Source: Ewingella sp049889095 (GTDB lineage Bacteria; Pseudomonadota; Gammaproteobacteria; Enterobacterales; Enterobacteriaceae). From it: 64,000 nt of DNA. The notes below the pieces were generated by a model. The model did no database searches and was not told the DNA's origin. It was given only the letters and a program-made list of their open reading frames with translations. The translations under genes were made by a program, and so were the position numbers. Positions 1 to 8,030 of the stretch are shown piece after piece; within the stretch, counting starts at the first letter, position 1, and each line of letters begins with the position of its first letter. The stretch lies in the NCBI GenBank assembly GCA_049889095.1, contig JBLJFK010000001.1; one strand, written 5' to 3'.

Positions 1-20
1 ACATCGCTTTCTTCAGCCAC
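1..20 (-). CDS. flhB: flhB, first codons only (flagellar export apparatus protein)
   Basis: Reading leftwards off the window edge, a GTG at 20-18 starts the peptide V-A-E-E-S-D, which matches the start of enterobacterial FlhB (M-A-E-E-S-D in Salmonella). An AGGA-type ribosome binding site lies about 8 bases upstream. FlhB is the membrane gate and substrate-specificity switch of the flagellar type III export system, and flhBAE follows cheZ in related genomes. Only about seven codons are visible, so the call rests on this short match plus position. Confidence 0.6.
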
Positions 21-142
21 CGGGGGATTCCTGTCTCTTCTGCGGGCATAATTTCACGCATAGCATGACAAAGCTGGCGAAGAGTCATGGATGGAACAAA
101 GGGGATAAATAGGGGTTATTCATTTGATGAGGAAATTGCGCT

Positions 143-185
143 TAAAAAACGCGCTCCGTTTACCCACGTTGGCAAACGGAGCGCG
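143..185 (-). terminator. Rho-independent terminator after cheZ
   Basis: A perfect 12-bp stem (150-161 paired with 174-185) around a 12-base loop is followed on the minus strand by six T residues (144-149). It closes the che operon before flhB. Confidence 0.9.
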
Positions 186-198
186 TAAGCAGGATGGC

Positions 199-864
199 CT
201 AAAAACCCAATGAATCCAGTAAATCATCAACCTGTTCTTGTGAAGCGACGACCCCGGCTCCTTCAGCCTTAAGCTGTGGACCATTGAGCAGCCCATCATT
301 CTCACGCTTGGCTTTGGTTTTTTGTTCCGGAATATTTTCCACCAACACCATGAGGAGTTGGTTTTCAATCTCCTGCACAACGGTCATCATGCGTTTGATC
401 ACCTGGCCGGTCAGATCCTGGAAGTCCTGCGCCATCATGATTTCAAGCAGTTGCGCATTAGTGAAACTGGTGTGTTCCGGCACTTCTTTCAGATAACTGC
501 GGGTGTCAGACACCAGTTCGCGAGCATCAGAGAGTTCGATAGGGTTTTCGAACCACTGGTCCCAGCGCGCATCGAGCTTTTTGGCGCCAGACTCCAGTTT
601 ATTCTGGCGCGGCTGGGCGGCCTCAACACAGTTCAGCGCACGTTCAGCCGCCTGAGCGGTCATGGTGACGACATAGTCCAGACGATCGCGTGCATCGGGA
701 ATGGCCTCCGCCGCCTGCGCGATAGCCTGATCCAGTCCTAACTCACGCATGCTGTCACGCAACATGCGAGTCAGTTGCCCAATGCGGGTAATGATATCGC
801 CCGCGGTTGCCGCATCATTTGCGGGCATAGTTATTGCTGCAGGATTTACGTTATTCATGTTCAC
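199..864 (-). CDS. cheZ: CheZ, protein phosphatase of CheY-P
   Basis: CheZ speeds the dephosphorylation of CheY-P and so ends the tumble signal. The protein has 221 residues against 214 in E. coli, the extra seven lying at the N-terminus. The helical core is conserved. D150 and Q154 in the motif AQDFQDLTGQ match the E. coli CheY-contacting pair D143/Q147. The last residues, VDDLLDSLGF, are the CheY-binding tail. GGAG lies just upstream of the ATG, and cheY ends only 2 bases before, so the two are co-translated as the last genes of the che operon. Confidence 0.97.
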   Translation of the reverse strand: MNMNNVNPAAITMPANDAATAGDIITRIGQLTRMLRDSMRELGLDQAIAQAAEAIPDARDRLDYVVTMTAQAAERALNCVEAAQPRQNKLESGAKKLDARWDQWFENPIELSDARELVSDTRSYLKEVPEHTSFTNAQLLEIMMAQDFQDLTGQVIKRMMTVVQEIENQLLMVLVENIPEQKTKAKRENDGLLNGPQLKAEGAGVVASQEQVDDLLDSLGF

Positions 865-866
865 TC

Positions 867-1256
867 CTACATGCCTAATTTTTCGAAAATTTTACCGAGC
901 TTCTCTTCCAGCGTTGCCGCCGTAAATGGCTTCACAACATAACCGCTGGCCCCGGCCTGCGCTGCCGCCACGATATTCTCTTTCTTCGCTTCGGCAGTCA
1001 CCATTAACACCGGCAATTTAGCCAGCGTCGCGTCACCACGGATGGTTTTCAGCAGATCAAGACCGTCCATGTTTGGCATGTTCCAGTCAGATACCACGAA
1101 GTCAAAGCCCCCAGCACGCAGTTTGTTCAGCGCATCAACGCCGTCCTCTGCTTCTTCAACATTCTGAAAACCAAGCTCTTTAAGCAGGTTGCGCACGATG
1201 CGACGCATGGTAGAAAAGTCGTCTACAACCAAAAAACGCAGGTTTGGATCGGCCAT
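867..1256 (-). CDS. cheY: CheY, chemotaxis response regulator
   Basis: A single receiver domain of 129 residues. When phosphorylated by CheA it binds FliM at the flagellar switch and promotes clockwise rotation. The acidic pocket D12/D13, phosphorylation site D57, switch residues T87 and Y106, and K109 are all present at E. coli numbering. The ATG has a GGAGC ribosome binding site 7-8 bases upstream. The gene lies between cheB and cheZ in the standard order. Confidence 0.98.
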   Translation of the reverse strand: MADPNLRFLVVDDFSTMRRIVRNLLKELGFQNVEEAEDGVDALNKLRAGGFDFVVSDWNMPNMDGLDLLKTIRGDATLAKLPVLMVTAEAKKENIVAAAQAGASGYVVKPFTAATLEEKLGKIFEKLGM

Positions 1257-1305
1257 TTTTTTGCTCCTAAAATTCTGTTTCGTTCAGCCCTGTACGGTCT
1301 GAAAA

Positions 1306-2355
1306 TTAAATACGTAACGCCTGTCCAACTGATATTTGTGTCAGCATGCGCTGGCTGATTTGGCTGAGATCCACCACTTCATTGACCCCACCAGTGGCAA
1401 TCGCCTCACGCGGCATCCCAAACACCACGCAACTGGCTTCGTTCTGCGCCAGGGTATAAGCCCCGGCACGATGCATCTCCAGCATGCCGGCTGCGCCGTC
1501 ATTGCCCATTCCCGTCAGGATCACCCCAACGGCATTGCGCCCGGCGTACTGCGCCACCGAACGGAATAACACGTCAACCGACGGACGATGGCGATTGACC
1601 GCCGGGCCGTCGTTCAACTTAATTTGATAGTTAGCGCCGCTGCGGGCCAGCTCCATATGCCGGTCACCTGGTGCAATATAGGCATGACCCGGTAATACGC
1701 GTTCGCCGTCTTCTGCTTCTTTCACCGTGATCTGACACAGTTTGTTCAACCGTTCGGCGAATGAACGCGTAAATCCCGGTGGCATATGTTGGGTGATCAT
1801 CAGCGCCGGACAGGTCGGTGGCAGCGGTTGCAACACGTGGCGGATCGCTTCGGTACCGCCAGTCGATGAGCCAATAGCAATAAGCTTTTCACTGCTGAGC
1901 AGCGGCGCACAGCTAAGCATGCGTGGCTGCTCAAGATTGACGCTCTTGTTCAGTCGTGCTTTCGATGCGGTGCGGATCTTATCAGCAATCAGCTCACTGT
2001 AGGCCAGCATCCCTTCACGAATACCTAACTGCGGTTTGGTCACAAAATCAATGGCGCCCAGCTCCAGTGCCCGCAGGGTAATTTCCGATCCCTTACCGGT
2101 TAGCGAAGAAACCATCACCACAGGCATCGGACGCAATCGCATCAGTTTCTCAAGGAAATCCAGACCGTCCATGCGTGGCATTTCGACATCCAGCGTCAGG
2201 ACCTGCGGATTGTATTTCTTGATCAGATCACGGGCCACCAGCGGATCGGGCGCCGTAGCAACCATTTCCATATCGGGATGACTGTTAATAATCTCGGTCA
2301 TCAACTGGCGCATCAGCGCCGAGTCATCGACACTTAATACTCTGATTTTATTCAT
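1306..2355 (-). CDS. cheB: CheB, receptor methylesterase/glutamine deamidase
   Basis: CheB removes methyl groups from receptors and deamidates receptor glutamines during adaptation. The 349 residues comprise an N-terminal receiver (D10, D11, phospho-acceptor D56 in TLDVEMPRMDG), a linker, and a C-terminal catalytic domain with the nucleophile motif GSSTGGTEA, the His in TQHMPPGF and the Asp in GMGNDGAAG. Its ATG shares one base with the cheR stop (TAATG) and is preceded by AAGGAGAGG, so translation is coupled to cheR. Confidence 0.97.
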   Translation of the reverse strand: MNKIRVLSVDDSALMRQLMTEIINSHPDMEMVATAPDPLVARDLIKKYNPQVLTLDVEMPRMDGLDFLEKLMRLRPMPVVMVSSLTGKGSEITLRALELGAIDFVTKPQLGIREGMLAYSELIADKIRTASKARLNKSVNLEQPRMLSCAPLLSSEKLIAIGSSTGGTEAIRHVLQPLPPTCPALMITQHMPPGFTRSFAERLNKLCQITVKEAEDGERVLPGHAYIAPGDRHMELARSGANYQIKLNDGPAVNRHRPSVDVLFRSVAQYAGRNAVGVILTGMGNDGAAGMLEMHRAGAYTLAQNEASCVVFGMPREAIATGGVNEVVDLSQISQRMLTQISVGQALRI

Positions 2356-3227
2356 TACCTCTCCTTGGCGAGGCCGTAAACTGTCTGGCCACGCAAATAA
2401 AACTCCCGGCTTATCTGGCTGAAGTTTTCGGAATGTCCCGCAAACATCAGACCGCCAGGCTTAAGTAACGGAACAAATCGGCGTAAAATCGCCTCCTGTG
2501 TTTCTTTATCGAAGTAGATCATTACGTTACGGCAAAAAATGGCGTCAAAGGGTCCATTGAGCTGCCACTGGCTCGCCAGCAAATTGAGCTGCTGAAAAGC
2601 CACCATTTGCGCCAGTTCAGGTCGGATGCGCACCAGACCGCTGTGTGGCCCGGTACCTTTGAAAAAGAATTTCTGCATCTGTTGCGCGCTCAACGTGCGC
2701 AACTCCTCCTGTCGGTAAACCCCGGCGGTCGCCTTTTCCAGTACCTGCGTATCAATGTCACTGGCCTGAATTTTACAGGTCGACATGCGTGGCCCAAGTG
2801 CTTCGCTCAGCGTCATCGCTATCGAGTAAGGTTCTTCACCAGTAGAGGCCGCCGTACTCCAGACGCTGTAGTTATTCGGCCGTGAACGGGCATGTTCGGC
2901 CAGAATCGGGAAGTGATGTGCTTCGCGAAAAAATGCCGTCAGGTTGGTGGTCAGCGAATTAATAAACGCCTGCCATTCCGCACTGTTGATATCACTTTCC
3001 AGCATGGCCAGATATTGGCCGAAATCATTAATCCCTAATAGCCGTAGACGACGCACCAGACGGTTATAAACCATTTCTCTTTTGTGGTCCGCCAGCACAA
3101 TACCAGCACGCTGATAAATCAGTTCACTGATACGGCGGAAATGGGTATCCGATAGCGGTAAACGCTGGATCATCTGCGCCATAATTGACGTGTTGTCCAG
3201 TACCTGATTTGTATTAGGATTGGGCAT
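2355..3227 (-). CDS. cheR: CheR, receptor methyltransferase
   Basis: CheR transfers methyl groups from S-adenosylmethionine to receptor glutamates, opposing CheB. It has an N-terminal helical domain (FRRISELIYQRAGIVL) followed by the SAM-binding domain with ASTGEEPYSIAM and FDAIFCRNVMIYF. A TTG codon just upstream (3230) could extend it by one residue. I prefer the ATG at 3227, which shares its A with the stop of the upstream receptor gene (TGATG), giving 290 residues against 286 in E. coli. It acts on the C-terminal pentapeptides of the two receptors encoded just upstream. Confidence 0.96.
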   Translation of the reverse strand: MPNPNTNQVLDNTSIMAQMIQRLPLSDTHFRRISELIYQRAGIVLADHKREMVYNRLVRRLRLLGINDFGQYLAMLESDINSAEWQAFINSLTTNLTAFFREAHHFPILAEHARSRPNNYSVWSTAASTGEEPYSIAMTLSEALGPRMSTCKIQASDIDTQVLEKATAGVYRQEELRTLSAQQMQKFFFKGTGPHSGLVRIRPELAQMVAFQQLNLLASQWQLNGPFDAIFCRNVMIYFDKETQEAILRRFVPLLKPGGLMFAGHSENFSQISREFYLRGQTVYGLAKER

Positions 3228-4903
3228 CAAAATTTTTCCCAGCGACCCGGTTCTTGGCCTGAAGCTAAGGCTTTTACGGGCGAAAATGACGCGGTGGATG
3301 CCTGGCGCGGTATACTTTGCGCGATGCCTGTTCCGCGTGAAGCCGGATTTTTATCTTCTGCGGCCAGCCGGAATACTGACACGACCTCAGAAAGATGTCC
3401 TGATTGTTGTTCCAGTGCGTGAGCGGCAGCGGAAGCTTCCTGAACCAACGCAGCATTCTGCTGAGTGACCTGATCCATCTGTATTACTGCTACCGATACC
3501 TGTTCAATACCCTTGCTCTGTTCATCAGAGGCGGAAGCGATTTCACCCATGATGTCAGTCACGCGGGTGACCGAACGCACAATGTCATCCATGGTATTAC
3601 CGGCCGATTCCACCAGCGCCGAGCCTTGTGTCACACGGCTGACTGACTCATCGATCAGCTCTTTGATCTCTTTGGCGGCTTGCGCGCTGCGCTGCGCCAG
3701 ACTGCGCACTTCACCGGCAACCACCGCAAAACCACGGCCCTGTTCCCCGGCGCGAGCAGCTTCTACCGCCGCATTGAGCGCCAGAATATTGGTCTGAAAC
3801 GCGATGCCGTCGATAACGCTGGTGATCGCGCTGATTTTCTTTGAGCTGCCGGCAATATCGTTCATGGTCTTCACCACGTTGCCGGTCAGTTCGCCGCCCT
3901 TCTCTGCCGTATTGGACGCGTCGCGCGCCAACTGGGTAGCCTGGCGGGCATTTTCAGCGTTTTGTTTCACCGTAGCGGTCAGTTGCTCCATGCTGGCAGC
4001 GGTCTCTTCCAGCGAAGAGGCCTGCTGCTCGGTGCGAGCGGAGAGATCCTGGTTACCGGCGGAGATCTCCTTCAGGCCGCTGAATATAGCTTCTGCGCCG
4101 TGACGAACCGTGCGTACTGTATTAGCCAGCGATGCCTGCATTTCCTGCAGGCTGGCAAGCATCATTCTAATTTCGTAACGACCTTCAACGGCAATAGGAA
4201 TCGAGATATCACCCGCACCGATGCGATCAAAATGGCTGCGCATTTGGTCCAGTGGGCGGAACAGAATACGGCGGGTGATCACCAGCGCCAGTAAAGTCAT
4301 CACCAGCAGCAGGATCACCACGGTTACTGCACTTATTACTACGTGCTGGTAAGAAGCGGCGGTTTGATCTTTTACCTGGTTAAAACGGCCGCCGACATAA
4401 GTGGCATAGTCGGAGACATCTTTTTGGAACTGGTCCTGATATTTTTGCGTCGGGCTATCAAGAAACCCCTGCATATCGCCTTTCGAAAGCAGATCATTGA
4501 GCAGTTGCAGCATGTCATGCAGTTGCTGATAACTGGCCTGATTGACTTTGGTCAGTTCAACGGCACGCTCAGTTCTGCGCGGCTGAGCCAAAAACGTCTG
4601 ATAAGATTGCTCGGCGTTTTTCAGGCTCTGGCGGGCATCACCCATCAGCCCGGTGACACTCTCCTGCGGCTGCTTGAGTGCCAGACGCGTGGCGGCCCGG
4701 TTTAGCGTATTGCGCGTTTGCAACATCGACGACCAACTCTGATTTAACGCATCACGCTGTTCGGAGATGCCAGCGATATGTTCAAAGTTGGATTTATCCG
4801 TATGCGCGGCCAGTAGCGCCAGACCACTGCTGGCGAGTTGCATCACAAAGAATACAAGTAACAGTAATAATAAGCAGGTGGACACACGGATATGCTTAAA
4901 CAT
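3227..4903 (-). CDS. tap: Methyl-accepting chemotaxis receptor, Tap/Tar-like
   Basis: A transmembrane chemoreceptor of 558 residues: TM1 about residues 9-32, a periplasmic four-helix ligand domain, TM2 about 188-212, a HAMP domain, and the signalling hairpin with the invariant GIAFQTNILALNAAVEAARAG region. The ligand domain carries R64, N68, R69 and R73 in QTRNTLNRAATR, the positions Tar uses for amino-acid ligands. The HAMP stretch (SHFDRIGAGD, PIAVEGR) resembles E. coli Tap more than Tar. It ends in RWEKF instead of the high-affinity NWETF, so CheR/CheB docking may be weaker. The substrate is not predictable; the tap name reflects position and HAMP similarity. Confidence 0.85.
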   Translation of the reverse strand: MFKHIRVSTCLLLLLLVFFVMQLASSGLALLAAHTDKSNFEHIAGISEQRDALNQSWSSMLQTRNTLNRAATRLALKQPQESVTGLMGDARQSLKNAEQSYQTFLAQPRRTERAVELTKVNQASYQQLHDMLQLLNDLLSKGDMQGFLDSPTQKYQDQFQKDVSDYATYVGGRFNQVKDQTAASYQHVVISAVTVVILLLVMTLLALVITRRILFRPLDQMRSHFDRIGAGDISIPIAVEGRYEIRMMLASLQEMQASLANTVRTVRHGAEAIFSGLKEISAGNQDLSARTEQQASSLEETAASMEQLTATVKQNAENARQATQLARDASNTAEKGGELTGNVVKTMNDIAGSSKKISAITSVIDGIAFQTNILALNAAVEAARAGEQGRGFAVVAGEVRSLAQRSAQAAKEIKELIDESVSRVTQGSALVESAGNTMDDIVRSVTRVTDIMGEIASASDEQSKGIEQVSVAVIQMDQVTQQNAALVQEASAAAHALEQQSGHLSEVVSVFRLAAEDKNPASRGTGIAQSIPRQASTASFSPVKALASGQEPGRWEKF

Positions 4904-4971
4904 GGGGTGAACCTCTTGTTGCGTCAGACCTGACCGGCGCTTTTTTCTAATTGTTCTGACTCTGCTCTGGT

Positions 4972-4996
4972 GCAGGCCGCGACAGTGCCGGCCTGC
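4972..4996. other. Hairpin in the tsr-tap gap
   Basis: An 8-bp GC-rich stem (4972-4979 with 4989-4996) lies between the two receptor genes. No T-run follows on the minus strand, so it is not a standard terminator. It may set relative expression or mRNA stability of the two receptors. Confidence 0.5.
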
Positions 4997-5009
4997 GAAA
5001 CGGTGTGAC

Positions 5010-6701
5010 TCAGAAGGTTTCCCAATTTTCGGTCAAATTATCTGAAGCTCTGCCTGTACCGGCTTTTGAACCTGACAGGTTCGGAGTTAACAAGGCTAAT
5101 TTGTTGGTCGATAATGAGTTCTGGCGCACCGCCTGATTTTGGTGTTGGCCCAGGATGAACACCGCAACTGACTGAGTTAATAAGCTGGCTTGTTCTTCCA
5201 GTGCAGCTGAAGCCGATGCGGACTCTTCCACCAGCGAGGCGTTCTGCTGGGTGACGCGGTCCATTTCAGTAATAGCCTGTGCAACCTGTTCAATTCCACG
5301 GCTCTGCTCGTCGGACGCAGAGGTAATTTCACCCATAATGTCGGTCACGCGGGTTACCGCGCTCACCATATCGCTCATAGTTTCGCCGGCGCTTTCGGCC
5401 AGGACGGAACCGGTATTGATACGACTGACTGAGTCATCGATCAGCCCTTTGATCTCTTTCGCGGCCTGGGCGCTGCGCTGTGCCAGACTGCGCACTTCAC
5501 CGGCGACCACCGCAAAGCCACGACCCTGCTCACCGGCACGTGCAGCTTCAACCGCAGCGTTCAATGCCAGAATGTTGGTCTGGAAAGCAATTCCGTCGAT
5601 AACACCCGTAATGTCGGTTATTTTCTTCGAACTGGCAGCGATTTCATTCATAGTTTGCACCACGTTGGAAACCACTTTTCCGCCTTTCTGCGCGGTTTCT
5701 GACGCACTCAGTGCCAGTTGACTGGCCTGGCGGGCATTTTCGGCATTCTGTTTCACCGTCGCGGTCAGCTGTTCCATACTGGCGGCGGTCTCTTCCAGAG
5801 CAGAAGCCTGCTGTTCGGTACGTGATGAAAGGTCAGTATTACCGGCCGAGATTTCGCTCGCGCCACTGTAAATCGCATCGGCACCATGACGTACACCGGA
5901 GACGGTACGGATCAATTCGTCCTGCATATCGCGAAGACTGTCGGCCAACTGGCCGATTTCGTTACGGCTGGCGACCGTTATCTCCTGCGTCAGGTCACCC
6001 CGGGCGATGTGACGGATATTCTCAACCAGCGTGCGCAGCGGGCGCACCAAAATACGTTGCACGCCAAACCACGCGAGTACGATGAACAAAATCAGCACCG
6101 CAAGAATCACACCCAGCACCCACACTGCATGGTTGAAGGAGTTTTCGCTGACATGCACCGCGCCGTTATACAGGCGGTCGTTCTGGTCAATGTAGGTGAC
6201 AAAGGCTTTTTCAAATCCGTCCTGATATTGCTGAGTCGGTTGTTCAAAGAAGTCATTGATGCGACCTATGCCAATAAGTTCAATCAGCTCGTTCAGTGCG
6301 CCGTTAAGCACTTCATATTTCTTTTTCACTTCTGCCGCGTACGCCGGGTTCTGGCTGGCATCAACAGGCATCTTTAGATAATTGGCGTAATGTTCAGCGG
6401 CAATGTTTAGATCTTTTTGCGCAATGTCAGTCAGTTCTTTTACCGTCGCACCGTTGCCCATCTGGTTGGCATCAAGCATGAAGCGGATACCCGCACGGTT
6501 CAGGGTGTTACGGGTTTGCAACAGATACACCCAGCTGGCGTTCAGCTCAGCCTGTTGTAAGCGAATTTGTTGGGAAGTGGTGAAGTTGTCTTTATCGGTT
6601 TTCAGCGACTGGAAGAACAGTCCGCCAGAAATCAACTGTAAGGCACCGAATACCACGAGTAAGATCACGATAGCTGTGACCACTTTTATACGGTTAAACA
6701 T
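5010..6701 (-). CDS. tsr: Methyl-accepting chemotaxis receptor, Tsr-like (serine receptor type)
   Basis: A 563-residue receptor standing where E. coli has tar, but closer to Tsr: NASWVYLLQTRNTLNRAGIR places R64, N68, R69 and R73 exactly as in Tsr, and the second ligand helix has FFEQPTQQYQDGF as in Tsr. TM1 is about residues 8-30 and TM2 about 192-214, followed by HAMP (NIRHIARGDL), methylation helices and the conserved signalling tip. The C-terminus is NWETF, the CheR/CheB docking pentapeptide, so it probably helps methylate the neighbouring Tap-like receptor. It has its own sigma-28 promoter (6737-6763). Serine as ligand is inferred from the binding residues. Confidence 0.9.
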   Translation of the reverse strand: MFNRIKVVTAIVILLVVFGALQLISGGLFFQSLKTDKDNFTTSQQIRLQQAELNASWVYLLQTRNTLNRAGIRFMLDANQMGNGATVKELTDIAQKDLNIAAEHYANYLKMPVDASQNPAYAAEVKKKYEVLNGALNELIELIGIGRINDFFEQPTQQYQDGFEKAFVTYIDQNDRLYNGAVHVSENSFNHAVWVLGVILAVLILFIVLAWFGVQRILVRPLRTLVENIRHIARGDLTQEITVASRNEIGQLADSLRDMQDELIRTVSGVRHGADAIYSGASEISAGNTDLSSRTEQQASALEETAASMEQLTATVKQNAENARQASQLALSASETAQKGGKVVSNVVQTMNEIAASSKKITDITGVIDGIAFQTNILALNAAVEAARAGEQGRGFAVVAGEVRSLAQRSAQAAKEIKGLIDDSVSRINTGSVLAESAGETMSDMVSAVTRVTDIMGEITSASDEQSRGIEQVAQAITEMDRVTQQNASLVEESASASAALEEQASLLTQSVAVFILGQHQNQAVRQNSLSTNKLALLTPNLSGSKAGTGRASDNLTENWETF

Positions 6702-6736
6702 GTTGTCCCTTTCTTAATGTGATTCATCTAAGAGGG

Positions 6737-6763
6737 TTATCGGCAGGGGAAGTGAGAACTTCA
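6737..6763 (-). promoter_or_regulatory. Sigma-28 (FliA) class III flagellar promoter of tsr
   Basis: On the minus strand TGAAGTTC (6763-6756) is followed after exactly 11 bases by GCCGATAA (6744-6737). The consensus is TAAAGTTT-N11-GCCGATAA; the -10 is perfect and the -35 matches 6 of 8. It lies about 35 bases before the tsr ATG, so the receptors and cheRBYZ can be transcribed separately from motAB-cheAW. Confidence 0.85.
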
Positions 6764-6840
6764 TACCGCTTTTGAAAAAGCGGTGGAAAATTTTGTTTCA
6801 GCTTTTGGAAAGCTGGCAAATTTCGTTTTAATTCAACTTA

Positions 6841-6914
6841 AAGGCCTTGGGTTGCCACCCAAACTGGCTTTAAGAGGCGCCTGTCGCGGCGCCTCTTAAA
6901 AATCTCCGGCTCTT
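6841..6914 (+). repeat. Dispersed hairpin repeat, copy R1
   Basis: A 74-base unit: a small TTGGGT/ACCCAA hairpin, then a 13-bp perfect stem (6869-6881 with 6888-6900, loop TGTCGC), then an ATCTCCGGCTCTT tail. It matches 53083-53156 at 70 of 74 positions. A diverged inverted copy lies at 7295-7367. Confidence 0.9.
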
Positions 6915-6943
6915 TTAAAAACAGCAGCTGCGCAGGTCACAAT

Positions 6944-7072
6944 GGCCGTGTTTCAGGTATTACAGCTATAGCCGTAAAATGTCAGCCCTGCGGGCTTCCC
7001 GGCTGCGGGTTCGAGCCAACGGTAAAGACGTTGTCTCTCCACCAACTTGCCGGTGACATTTTGAACACGGCC
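6944..7072. repeat. Nested inverted repeat inside the cheW-tsr gap
   Basis: GGCCGTGTT (6944-6952) pairs with 7064-7072 and AAAATGTCA (6976-6984) pairs with 7054-7062. The right arms are adjacent while the left arms are separated by 23 bases, so the structure is a long hairpin with a one-sided insertion. No copy of this part was seen elsewhere in the window. Confidence 0.6.
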
Positions 7073-7294
7073 GAAGCTTTTCTAAATTCAAATTCAAATT
7101 CAAAAACGTAGGGTGTTCGTCTTTTAAAAAGGCGTGGGCCGCATTCAAAAATGCCGCCGGAGGAGAGGTGGAAAACCGCGCATCATTTGGCGCGGGTTGG
7201 AACCCGAACGGAGGGAACCGCAACGCGGCGGTATTTTGCGGTTATCTCGTTGGTCCCTGAAACACCGCCATCCCGATTCAGCGATAGCGCGCAG

Positions 7295-7367
7295 TTAAAA
7301 GAGCCGGGATTCTTAAGGGTGGCGGCGATAAGCCACCCTTAAGGCCAGTTTGGGTGGCAACCCAAGG
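7295..7367 (-). repeat. Dispersed hairpin repeat, inverted copy R2
   Basis: The same unit as R1 in the opposite orientation: TTGGGT/ACCCAA mini-hairpin, then a 12-bp perfect stem (7312-7323 with 7332-7343), then the CCGGCTCTTTTAA end. Its stem sequence differs from R1, but each within-stem change is compensated on the other arm. R1 and R2 face each other across about 450 bp, like terminal inverted repeats. Confidence 0.85.
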
Positions 7368-7371
7368 TTTT

Positions 7372-7425
7372 GGTCGGTGTGGCCCGACGCCCACGACCTT
7401 GAAGTTGAAGTTGAATTTAAAAGCG
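7372..7425 (+). repeat. 54-base dispersed module S1
   Basis: It begins GGTCGGTGTGG, includes a GAAGTTGAAGTTGAAT run and ends AAAAGCG. It matches 53247-53300 at 52 of 54 positions and in both places follows hairpin units in the same orientation. Confidence 0.9.
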
Positions 7426-7454
7426 CTCGTGGGCCGCCCGCCCACTGGCAAACG

Positions 7455-7961
7455 TTATACTTTCGCCACACTCTCAAGAAGTGCCATTTCTTCGCTGCTC
7501 AGTAATTTCTCAATATCAACCAGAATCAGCATACGCTCACCCAATGAGCCGAGGCCGGTCAGGTATTCGGTGGACAAGGTTACCGCGAATTCAGGGGCCG
7601 GGCGGATCTGCTCCTGGGTCAGCGATAGCACGTCAGAAACGCCATCAACGACGATGCCGACGACACGGTTTTCAAAATTCAGCACGATCACTACGGTATT
7701 TTCGTTGTAGACCACATTCTTCTGGGCAAATTTCACCCTCAGATCGATGATCGGCACAATCACACCGCGCAGGTTAGTGACACCCTTAATAAACGGCGGG
7801 GTATTGGCAATACGCGTGACCTGATCGTAACCACGAATCTCCTGCACTTTCAGGATATCAATGCCATACTCTTCATCAGCCAGTGTAAAAATCAGGAATT
7901 CCTGTCCTACAGTTTCATCCGCCATTTTCGCCACGGTTGCAAGTCCTGCCATGTTAATCAC
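7455..7961 (-). CDS. cheW: CheW, receptor-kinase coupling protein
   Basis: CheW links chemoreceptors to the CheA kinase in the polar signalling array. The 168-residue protein is a single CheW-fold domain (E. coli 167), with EFLIFTLADEEYGIDILKVQEIRGY near the N-terminus and the conserved FIKGVTNLRGVIVPIIDLR segment. It is the last gene of the motA-motB-cheA-cheW unit, 69 bases after cheA, and is followed by the repeat-filled gap rather than by the receptors directly. Confidence 0.97.
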   Translation of the reverse strand: MINMAGLATVAKMADETVGQEFLIFTLADEEYGIDILKVQEIRGYDQVTRIANTPPFIKGVTNLRGVIVPIIDLRVKFAQKNVVYNENTVVIVLNFENRVVGIVVDGVSDVLSLTQEQIRPAPEFAVTLSTEYLTGLGSLGERMLILVDIEKLLSSEEMALLESVAKV

Positions 7962-8030
7962 CCTTCAATCGGTCAGATATTGTTTAGCCTCCCCAATTTC
8001 AATGGTGAGGCGATGCCTGAAGTTATTTTA

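Larger units (their letters stand above)
6702..7454. other. cheW-tsr intergenic region, filled with repeats
   Basis: About 750 bp with no credible gene. From the tsr side it holds the sigma-28 promoter, a small CCGCTTTT/AAAGCGG hairpin near 6766, repeat R1, a nested inverted repeat (6944-7072), a run of TTCAAA-like hexamers near 7086-7104, inverted repeat copy R2, and the 54-base module S1. An 85-codon minus-strand frame at 6966-7223 appears to be a by-product of the repeat. Confidence 0.8.

Noticed and set aside
7010..7046. tRNA-like strings (GGGTTCGAGCC and TCTCTCCACCA)
   Set aside because: No acceptor, D or anticodon arms can be built around them, so no tRNA gene is present.
6966..7223. 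An 85-codon minus-strand frame in the cheW-tsr gap
   Set aside because: It lies inside the inverted repeats, has odd composition (NLNLNLE from the TTCAAA hexamers) and no ribosome binding site.
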